Below are positions 57,910-64,000 of a stretch of 64,000 nt of DNA, in pieces (the stretch's first letter is position 1; every line of letters starts with the position of its first letter). The position numbers and the translations under genes were made by a program. The DNA comes from Lepiota brunneoincarnata (Eukaryota > Basidiomycota > Agaricomycetes > Agaricales > Agaricaceae): the NCBI GenBank assembly GCA_023014365.1, contig JAEBUN010000051.1, positions 62,001 to 126,000 on the forward strand, given 5' to 3'. A model generated the notes under the pieces. It saw only the letters and a list, made by a program, of their open reading frames with translations, ran no database searches and had not been told where the DNA came from.

Positions 57910-58241
57910 ACCCCTCCCTTCACCCTCCTTAACCCTCACCTGCTTCCTCCCATTTCCTGTAGACTTCAGACTGTTATCTTCACTCCCCACACTCATTTTA
58001 ATCACACCTGGCCTTGTGCAACACCCAGACACCACCGTCAAGCCTTGTTCAATTTATATTGATTATATAAGTCAAGTATATACATAGTTTTCGCCTGCAG
58101 GGGTTCCCTCATCCTATTCTCTTAGGATTTCCCTGCAGGTATGGACTCCCTACTTAGCTCACAGATTAATAATACTTAGGATTTCCCTGCAGTGACGTTT
58201 CGGCTCCCTGAGTTGTCCAAACCCTCCAGGTTGCCCTAACA
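57789..58241 (+). repeat. 3' LTR of element 1
   Basis: 453 bp, same start and end as the 5' copy, with two substitutions. It contributes the stop codon and the last part of the pol frame. Confidence 0.95.
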
Positions 58242-58246
58242 GCAAA
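58242..58246 (+). repeat. target-site duplication of element 1
   Basis: gcaaa, identical to 52072-52076 on the other side. Confidence 0.9.
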
Positions 58247-58498
58247 GAGGTATAGGAGGCAAGAACTGTATAACACTAAGATAAGGATACAAGGTATTGT
58301 ACTGTATCCTTATATATCTCTAAGTGTGGCTGTACTCCTACTATAATAATCCAGACCGGGGTAACTATGAGTCAGAGATAAGAAAACATGAGGCGTATAC
58401 TAAGAATAGTCCTTCTGATGTACACTACTGATAGTTTCATAGTGACATGGGAATGTGAGCTAAAAATAACTGTCCTTCTGATGTGGTTTCTGATAACA
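58247..58498 (-). repeat. 3' LTR of element 2, proximal part
   Basis: Continues the split LTR. On its own strand the LTR would begin TGTTATCAG at 58498, pairing with the GTAACA end (5-bp terminal inverted repeat TGTTA/TAACA). It carries a TATA-like gatatataaggatac. An alternative start at the TGTATGG near 58529 cannot be excluded. Confidence 0.55.
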
Positions 58499-58535
58499 TT
58501 AGGTCCGTTTCTAGAGTTGTTTTCCATACAACTCG

Positions 58536-59804
58536 TTAGTTTCCTTCTTCCGGGTATTCGGCTAAGTAGTTTGGTTCGTAGTAATCGATCTGAGGTAGGT
58601 CGGTGGAGTTTGGTCTGGGGGGAATAATGGGGGAGAAGGTAGGAGTGGGAGTTCTGTGAAGATCGAGTGCGATGGCGGTTTCTGGGGATGGGGGTTGTCC
58701 TGGGTAAAAGATGTCGTAGAGAAGGCGTCTGAAGTGGGGACTTTCGATTCTTTCTTCTGGTGGAGTGATTTGGTTTGTTTCAGAAGGAACCACATGGTTC
58801 TCCTGTGATGTTAGATTCAGCCACGTCGTCGTAGCATTCCTCGTAGTAATCATCGTGGGTGAGGTCGATGTATCAATGGTGAGTTGTGGGAGTGGTCGAG
58901 GGACGGGTTGTAGGATTTCTGGAATAGGGGGCGTGTCGAGTCTTTCGACTTGGGCATTTGGTCCGTTTATGGCGTGGTTGAAAAACGGCGCAGTGGGGGC
59001 ATCTGTATTTGATGCAATCGTATGAGTAGTGCCCTGGGGCGTATTGCTTACATCCGAGGCAAGCAAATTGGGGGCAATCCATGGCCCAGTGTCCTGTGTG
59101 TCTGCATTGGATGCAGACTGATCTGTCGGTGGTTCGGGGGTTGGTTCGCTGGTGAATGGGGTTGGGGGAGTTCCGAATCGGGACGTTGTTACTGGTGACG
59201 GTGTGGGTGGTGTTCTTGGTGGGGGTGAGAAGTCTGAAGGGATTTCTGATACTGGTGGGCTTTCTTCCCTTATTGGGGGCGGTGGTGATGACAGCGGCAG
59301 TGGTCGTCGTGGTAGTGGTGGGGATGGTTGTGGTGGGGGGCTGCGAGGTATGTACCTCATTTCGTTTGGGTAGGTTCTTCGACACCTCGGACATGAGGCT
59401 CGATCTTGAGCGGAGAAGTCGCTCGAGTGATTCTGCCCAGGCACGTTGCGTATTGTACGCAGTAGCGAGAGCCTTAGTCTGTCGTACGTGGTGGGTATAG
59501 TCGTACCAGAGTTGTCGGTCGTATTCTGAAATTGGAGTGTGTTCCAATTTAGTCGTAAAGGCTCCGTCGGTGGCAGCCTCGCGCAGATCTCCGTCAGAAG
59601 GGTGATCTGGTCCATATGATCGTACTCCAGCTGTATGGTATCTAAGGGAGGCGGCTGGGGCGGCTGTTGGTTCTGGGGTGTCGTTGGGGTTGGGGGTCTC
59701 GTCCCTGAGGGAGGCATATGTTGTGGCGAAGGTGTGAGAGGGGGTGTAGGGAGACGGGGCCGGAATGGGAGTTGTTTGAAGTGTTGTATGTTCGACGCTT
59801 GCAT
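58536..59804 (-). CDS. proline/threonine-rich frame downstream of pol, element 2
   Basis: 422 codons, very rich in Pro, Thr and Ser, with a patterned C-terminal part (RLDTPPIPEILQPVPRPLP, RIESPHFRRLLYDIFYPGQP, IDYYEPNYLAEYPEEGN). It overlaps the zinc-knuckle frame below for about 930 bases in another frame of the same strand. The C-terminal 130 residues look less repetitive and may be the real continuation of the zinc-knuckle protein after a frame change. Proline/threonine-rich DNA tends to stay open in more than one frame, so openness alone is weak evidence. Confidence 0.5.
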   Translation of the reverse strand: MQASNIQHFKQLPFRPRLPTPPLTPSPQHMPPSGTRPPTPTTPQNQQPPQPPPLDTIQLEYDHMDQITLLTEICARLPPTEPLRLNWNTLQFQNTTDNSGTTIPTTYDRLRLSLLRTIRNVPGQNHSSDFSAQDRASCPRCRRTYPNEMRYIPRSPPPQPSPPLPRRPLPLSSPPPPIREESPPVSEIPSDFSPPPRTPPTPSPVTTSRFGTPPTPFTSEPTPEPPTDQSASNADTQDTGPWIAPNLLASDVSNTPQGTTHTIASNTDAPTAPFFNHAINGPNAQVERLDTPPIPEILQPVPRPLPQLTIDTSTSPTMITTRNATTTWLNLTSQENHVVPSETNQITPPEERIESPHFRRLLYDIFYPGQPPSPETAIALDLHRTPTPTFSPIIPPRPNSTDLPQIDYYEPNYLAEYPEEGN

Positions 59805-59904
59805 TGTTTATGATGACGACAGAGGATGATGAAGAGGTTGGTGAAGGTGTTGTTGAAAAAGGGGGAGTAGTTTGGGGGCGAGTGAGGTCGAGGTTCATGG
59901 GCAT
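58873..59904 (-). CDS. zinc-knuckle frame downstream of pol, element 2
   Basis: 343 codons, starting 3 bases after the pol stop (MPMNLDLTRPQTTPP). The middle part is charged (HTPISEYDRQLWYDYTHHV, RAWAESLERLLRSRSSL). The C-terminal part has a CCHC knuckle CIQCRHTGHWAMDC, a second cysteine cluster (CLGCKQYAPGHYSYDC) and CPHC. It resembles a gag-type nucleic-acid-binding protein placed after pol, an arrangement seen in some Agaricomycete Gypsy elements. The role is unknown; RNA or DNA binding is inferred from the knuckles. Confidence 0.65.
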   Translation of the reverse strand: MPMNLDLTRPQTTPPFSTTPSPTSSSSSVVIINNASVEHTTLQTTPIPAPSPYTPSHTFATTYASLRDETPNPNDTPEPTAAPAASLRYHTAGVRSYGPDHPSDGDLREAATDGAFTTKLEHTPISEYDRQLWYDYTHHVRQTKALATAYNTQRAWAESLERLLRSRSSLMSEVSKNLPKRNEVHTSQPPTTTIPTTTTTTTAAVITTAPNKGRKPTSIRNPFRLLTPTKNTTHTVTSNNVPIRNSPNPIHQRTNPRTTDRSVCIQCRHTGHWAMDCPQFACLGCKQYAPGHYSYDCIKYRCPHCAVFQPRHKRTKCPSRKTRHAPYSRNPTTRPSTTPTTHH

Positions 59905-59906
59905 CT

Positions 59907-62900
59907 TTAAGTACGTTTGTTGTGGGAGCGGAGTTGTTTTTGGTTGGTTCTGGTGGGTTCCTGTTCTTTCTGGAGAATTCCATGAGCTTCTTTATACTCG
60001 GTCAAGTATTCTTTGGTGTTTTCATGAAGTGTTTCGTCGGTGATCCATTCGTTCTCCGTGTGGGAGTATCCTTTCCATTTGACGTAGTATTGGAGTTTTC
60101 CACGATGTTGTCGGTGATTTAGAATGGCTTCTATTTCGTATTCTTCTTCTTCATTGATGATGTCTGGTGGTGGTGGGGTCGGATGAGATCCGTATGCTTC
60201 TGTTTCGGTGTATGGAGTTAGGAGGTTTCTGTGGAATATTGGATGTATCTTCCATTTGATCGGAAGTTTTAGTTTGTAGGTGAGCGGTGATAGGGTTTCT
60301 GTGATAAGGAAGGGTCCTAGTCGTTTTGGGGATATTTTGTTGGAAATGAAAGGAAGTTTGAGGTTCTTGGCTTCTAGCCATACTTTTTGATGTGTTTCAA
60401 GGGGTTTGACAGTCCTTCTGGTTCTTTGTTTCATAATGTCGGCGGAGAGTTGATGTGCCGTGTGTGCTTCTTTTCTGGCATCATCAAGGAGTCTGATGCG
60501 TTCATCTACTGATGGAAAGTTCGATGTTTCCATTACCGTGGGTATCGGTGGGGGGTTGTATCCCATGATTAGTTCGAATGGGGATTTCTGCCTCGAGGCA
60601 TGTATTTTGGAGTTGTGTGCGAATTCGGCAATAGGGAGGGTTTCTGACCAGTCAAGGGGATTCCTGGTGCAATATATGGCGAGATAAGTCTCGATCTCTT
60701 GATTGTATCGTTCTGTGGAACCATCTGTCTGGGGATGGTATGCGGTTGAAAATGCCTGTTGGATGTTAAGGCGTTTGGCTAGTTGTCGGAGGGAGTTGGC
60801 GGCGAATCTGGGGTCTCGATCTGATATGATTTTGTCGGGTAGTCCGAATCTGGTAAAGACTTTTTCTATTAATAGTCGTCCGATGTCATCGGCGTTTGAT
60901 CGATCTGAGGTTGGGATGAAAATTACCCCCTTCGTAAGGCCGTGGTCCACCACGGACAATATCGCATTATGGCCGGCGCTAGGCGGTAGACCGGTGATAA
61001 GATCCCATGAGATCTGAGCAAATGGGCGTTTAGATGCTGGTGGAGGGATCGGTTGAGTCGGTGCGTGATCCAGTCTGCGTATAATTTTATGTTGCTGACA
61101 CTCTGGACAGCCTTTGACATAGTTTTTTATGAATGTTGACATTCCTGGCCAATACACTTCTTTCTTGGCGAGGCGGTACGTTTCCTGTTCTCCAGGGTGG
61201 CCACGTGTGGGGTGGTCATGGTATCTTGCGATGACATCGCGTCTGAGTTGGAGGTCCTCTGGAATGATGACACGTTCTTGGAACGTGAGGAGTGAACCGT
61301 TCGGGGTTGGAACTGTTCCGAAGTCTTTATCGGCGGCGTTAGGGTGGGCTTCTTTTAGGAGTTTGAACGCTTCGGTGGTTCTAGCGTCGTATTTTGGTGA
61401 TTCTGTGATTCTTTCTTGGAGTTCCATATCGACGGTGGTGATAAAGAGGCGTTCTGGGAGTACTGTGATCATGTTTTGATCTTCTATGTCAGCGGTGGCG
61501 ACAAAGAGGTTATTTGGAAGCATGGTGATGTCTTCGTTATCGTTATCCTCGTCAGGGATATGGTCTGGATGTCTTGATAAGGCGTCTGGTGCAGGGATCT
61601 TTGATCCTGGGACATGTTCTAATTTGAAGTTGTAGTCAGCGAGGGTTTGTACCCATCGTGCTTGTCGGCGGTTGATTTTCTGGGGTTTGCGCCAGTATGT
61701 GAGGTTTTGGTGGTCCGTTCTGATACGGACAGTATGGGGGCTGCCGAGGAGGTAGTGGCGCCATTCTTCGAGGGCTCGGATAATAGCGAGGAGTTCCCTG
61801 TCGTAGATGTCATAATTGCGTTCCGCTGGTCCGAACGTCTTTGAATAGAATGATACGGGTTTCCGTATTCCGTTGATGTCGTATTGATATAGGACAGCTC
61901 CTGATGCGAATTTAGAAGCATCGGCTTCTATTTCGAAGGGTTTTGTGGAGTCGGGCATGAGGAGTACCGGTTCTTTTAAGAATTCGTTTTTGAGCGTTTC
62001 GAATGCTTTCTGTTGTTCTTCTTTCCATTCGAATTTGTTTGATTTGGAAAGGAGTTGGTTCAGGGGTTTGGTATGGTGGGAGTAGTTGCGGATGAACTTC
62101 CGGTAGAAGTTGCAGAATCCGATGAATTTCCGAATATGTCGGACTGTTTTTGGTACTGGCCAGTCTTCTATTCCCTTGAGTTTTCCGGGATCCATTTTGA
62201 TCTCGTCTGGCGTGATGATCATGCCGAGGTATTCGAGTCGTTGTTTGTTGAACTCGCATTTTTCCGTTTTAAGGTAGAGATCATTTTCCTGCAGGATTTG
62301 CAGTACTTTTTCCGTGAGTCGGTCGGTTTCCTCTTGGGTTTTACCATAGATTAGGATGTCATCCATGTAGATGATGATTCCTCCTTTCTCCATTATTTCG
62401 GAGAATAATGTGTCCATCATATGTTGGAACGTCGCGGGACTGTTGCAAAGTCCAAAGAACATGACAGTCGGTTCGAAAAGACCCATGGGAGTCTTGAACG
62501 CTGCTTTCCATTGATCGCCATCTTTGATTCTGACGTTATTGTATCCTAGGCGGACGTCGAGCTTAGTGGAGTACTTAGCTCCTTTGAGTTTGTCCATGAT
62601 AGAAGAAATCATGGGGATTGGGTAGGCATTTTTGACGGTGTGATCGTTTAGATAACGATAGTCTTGGCAGGGTCGGAGATCTCCTCCTTTCTTGGCAACG
62701 AAAAAGAAGGGTGATGCCATAGGGGATTTTGAAGGGCGGATGTAGCCTTTTCGGAGATTTTCGTCTATGAATTCTTTTAGTGCTTTTTCTTCGGCAGGTG
62801 CTACTTGATAAGGTTTCATCGATTTTGCTTCGAATGTTGGTTTTAGTTCGATTTCGTGATCAAACGTTCTTGATGGTGGGAATCGTTTGGAGGCTTTCTT

Positions 62901-63344
62901 GTTGAATATTTTAGCCCATCGGGCGAATCTCCGAGGGATCTCAGGTGGTTCTTTGTTTGATTCCGGTTGTTTTCCTTTTTGGTTTGCCGATTTTGTTGGG
63001 TTGTGTTGCTCATTGTGGAGCGTTGTGGCGTGTGTTGCTTTGGCGTTTACTTCTAATGGGGTTAGAAGCATTGGGTTCATTTCTCTTTCTAAAGAGAAGG
63101 TGTCGAGGTCAACATTTGACAGGTTGACGTATTCTTCGGGGTTTTCCTCGGGTTGAGAGGTTTTTCCAGCCATTATGTCCATGGCGATGGAGTTGAGTTC
63201 GACAGGTCGTCGTAGGGTTCTGAGGAGTTTGGAAAAGTCCTTGGTGATTGATTTGGGGTTTCCAAGAGAATGTCTTGGTCTTCCAGTTGATGTCGGGATT
63301 GTATTGTTCCAACCAGGGAAATCCGATGATGAGGTCCTTCTCAC
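59907..63344 (-). CDS. pol of element 2: RT, RNase H, integrase, chromodomain
   Basis: An open frame of 1145 codons; coding similarity to pol begins about 30-60 codons in. Reverse transcriptase: KSPMASPFFFVAKKGGDL, LDVRLGYNNVRIKDGDQW and catalytic IIYMDDILIY. RNase H: FEIEADASKFASGAVLYQ and YDRELLAIIRALEEWRHYL. Integrase: zinc finger (HDHPTRGHPGE, CPECQQHK) and DDE residues (ISWDLITGLP, SDRDPRFAANS, STERYNQEIE). Chromodomain: YEIEAILNHRQHRGKLQYYV and GYSHTENEWI. It appears catalytically intact. The protease lies upstream in a different frame, one base off (around 63270), so protease and RT cannot be made as one chain as written. Confidence 0.9.
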   Translation of the reverse strand: MRRTSSSDFPGWNNTIPTSTGRPRHSLGNPKSITKDFSKLLRTLRRPVELNSIAMDIMAGKTSQPEENPEEYVNLSNVDLDTFSLEREMNPMLLTPLEVNAKATHATTLHNEQHNPTKSANQKGKQPESNKEPPEIPRRFARWAKIFNKKASKRFPPSRTFDHEIELKPTFEAKSMKPYQVAPAEEKALKEFIDENLRKGYIRPSKSPMASPFFFVAKKGGDLRPCQDYRYLNDHTVKNAYPIPMISSIMDKLKGAKYSTKLDVRLGYNNVRIKDGDQWKAAFKTPMGLFEPTVMFFGLCNSPATFQHMMDTLFSEIMEKGGIIIYMDDILIYGKTQEETDRLTEKVLQILQENDLYLKTEKCEFNKQRLEYLGMIITPDEIKMDPGKLKGIEDWPVPKTVRHIRKFIGFCNFYRKFIRNYSHHTKPLNQLLSKSNKFEWKEEQQKAFETLKNEFLKEPVLLMPDSTKPFEIEADASKFASGAVLYQYDINGIRKPVSFYSKTFGPAERNYDIYDRELLAIIRALEEWRHYLLGSPHTVRIRTDHQNLTYWRKPQKINRRQARWVQTLADYNFKLEHVPGSKIPAPDALSRHPDHIPDEDNDNEDITMLPNNLFVATADIEDQNMITVLPERLFITTVDMELQERITESPKYDARTTEAFKLLKEAHPNAADKDFGTVPTPNGSLLTFQERVIIPEDLQLRRDVIARYHDHPTRGHPGEQETYRLAKKEVYWPGMSTFIKNYVKGCPECQQHKIIRRLDHAPTQPIPPPASKRPFAQISWDLITGLPPSAGHNAILSVVDHGLTKGVIFIPTSDRSNADDIGRLLIEKVFTRFGLPDKIISDRDPRFAANSLRQLAKRLNIQQAFSTAYHPQTDGSTERYNQEIETYLAIYCTRNPLDWSETLPIAEFAHNSKIHASRQKSPFELIMGYNPPPIPTVMETSNFPSVDERIRLLDDARKEAHTAHQLSADIMKQRTRRTVKPLETHQKVWLEAKNLKLPFISNKISPKRLGPFLITETLSPLTYKLKLPIKWKIHPIFHRNLLTPYTETEAYGSHPTPPPPDIINEEEEYEIEAILNHRQHRGKLQYYVKWKGYSHTENEWITDETLHENTKEYLTEYKEAHGILQKEQEPTRTNQKQLRSHNKRT

Positions 63345-63567
63345 CAGTGTTTGTGACGTACGCTTCTAGCGTGCAATCTCTTCCATCGATGATGGTTCTG
63401 ATTTTGATATATTCATGGATTTTGCCATGTTGATTATCAGTTCCGTCAACGTTACTGAGTGGAATTGGTTGGTCCAGCCGTTTGGTTTGATAACCATGTC
63501 GTTCAACGACTTTGTGGGAGATAAAGTTCCCTTGGGCTCCTGAGTCTATCAGGGCGGTGATGGCCAC
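63109..63567 (-). CDS. retroviral-type aspartic protease region of element 2
   Basis: Contains the active-site motif ALIDSGAQGNFIS, the strand LSNVDGTDN and LIIGFPWLEQYNPDI (the second glycine-rich turn), as in Ty3 proteases. After about 63270 the frame leaves coding sequence, while the pol frame takes over. The listed start (MAITALIDSG) is internal; the true chain probably continues from gag. Confidence 0.8.
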   Translation of the reverse strand: MAITALIDSGAQGNFISHKVVERHGYQTKRLDQPIPLSNVDGTDNQHGKIHEYIKIRTIIDGRDCTLEAYVTNTGEKDLIIGFPWLEQYNPDINWKTKTFSWKPQINHQGLFQTPQNPTTTCRTQLHRHGHNGWKNLSTRGKPRRIRQPVKC

Positions 63568-63743
63568 GGGTTTTGATGTCCGTTCACTCCAAATCTCGAT
63601 GGGTAGAAAAAGGGATCGTTTATTCGGGGATAGTCGTAATTGTACAGAGTTTATTGAGAAAATGTCCTTCTGGGAGTGAGAGTACGAAATGTCCTTCTGA
63701 GTTTTGGAACGTGCAGGGGCACATCTGTCGACAGCGTTCCTTT

Positions 63744-64000
63744 TTAAAAATCCTGGAATGGACGCATCTCCGGGTCTTCGGCTAGTGCGGAGTGGAGTTC
63801 TTGTTGGAGTTCTGGATCGAGGTCATCGACCATTTGGCGCATCTGAGATGCAACTTCTGCGACGGCAAGGGAGTACTTGCGTTGCGGTGATTGTTGGGCG
63901 TTCCGGTTTGGGAATCCGGGACGAGTGTTTTGTTGTCCAGGGAAGGGACGGTTGGGGTTTCTCGCAGGGCGAGGGGGATTAGTGCGCATTCCTGGGAAGC
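63744..64000 (-). CDS. C-terminal end of gag, element 2 (cut by the window)
   Basis: Pro/Arg/Gln-rich (NPPRPARNPNRPFPGQQNTR) with a short helical end (EVASQMRQMVDDLDPELQQE) and a stop at 63744. Position just upstream of the protease suggests gag; no zinc knuckle is visible in the part present. Confidence 0.5.
   Translation of the reverse strand, partial: FPGMRTNPPRPARNPNRPFPGQQNTRPGFPNRNAQQSPQRKYSLAVAEVASQMRQMVDDLDPELQQELHSALAEDPEMRPFQDF

Larger units (their letters stand above)
52077..58241 (+). mobile_element. Ty3/Gypsy chromovirus, element 1 (complete, nested in the LTR of element 2)
   Basis: 6165 bp with 453-bp LTRs at both ends (TGTAAG...CTAACA), gag, pol with protease-RT-RNase H-integrase-chromodomain order, and a perfect 5-bp target duplication gcaaa (52072-52076 and 58242-58246). 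The two LTRs differ at two positions that I found, so the insertion is recent. Confidence 0.95.
51943..64000 (-). mobile_element. Ty3/Gypsy chromovirus, element 2 (minus strand, incomplete at window end)
   Basis: Outer, older element, oriented leftward. It comprises its 3' LTR (split by element 1), an extra pair of overlapping frames, pol (integrase with chromodomain last), protease and the end of gag. The 5' LTR lies beyond 64000. Confidence 0.8.

Noticed and set aside
59152..59500. Gly/Val-rich plus-strand frames opposite the Pro/Thr-rich frames
   Set aside because: Antisense shadows caused by the composition of the proline/threonine codons.

Overview
This 64 kb window is nuclear DNA of a filamentous basidiomycete, most likely an Agaricomycete. 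The evidence is short (about 45-60 nt) introns in most genes and families typical of these fungi: NACHT and NB-ARC/TPR STAND ATPases, F-box proteins with a short N-terminal box, DUF6533 membrane proteins, a heme-thiolate peroxygenase, a large N-glycosylated membrane-protein family and Ty3/Gypsy chromoviruses. No species can be named from the sequence.

Layout. 0.3-4.7 kb holds a membrane glycoprotein gene and a NACHT NTPase gene, both on the minus strand. 4.7-8.7 kb is gene-poor and has one decayed fragment resembling RNA lariat debranching enzyme. 8.7-15.6 kb is the conserved core: VTC1 and a type II DnaJ co-chaperone from a shared 163-bp intergenic region, a three-exon gene of unknown function with a broken tandem copy, a WD40/DUF2415 gene and a RidA-family gene. 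16-25 kb carries a decayed alcohol-dehydrogenase-like gene, a DUF6533 gene, a second membrane glycoprotein gene with three frameshifts, and a cysteine-rich GPI-anchored protein gene.

25.9-35.4 kb is a tandem segmental duplication. Each unit contains a NOD-like receptor gene (helical N-terminus, NB-ARC, TPR array). The two copies differ in TPR number (14 against 6) and in reading-frame integrity. 36.3-40.2 kb has a DHHC palmitoyltransferase and an F-box gene. 41.9-49.9 kb holds a frameshifted cytochrome P450, an F-box pseudogene with a large internal deletion, and a peroxygenase-like gene with a frameshift.

50.3-64 kb is a nest of mobile elements. It has a 1.05-kb foldback element with 330-bp inverted arms, then a Ty3/Gypsy chromovirus on the minus strand (element 2, running off the window end). 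A second, younger chromovirus (element 1, plus strand; 453-bp LTRs with 2 differences; 5-bp target duplication gcaaa) has inserted into the LTR of element 2.

A recurring theme is single-base frameshifts: at least eighteen, all net +1, in the accessory genes and element 2, whereas VTC1, DnaJ, RidA, the GPI protein, the 622-codon F-box gene and the 1348-codon pol are clean. Either the accessory genes are decaying or the assembly carries unpolished insertion errors; raw reads or transcripts would decide.
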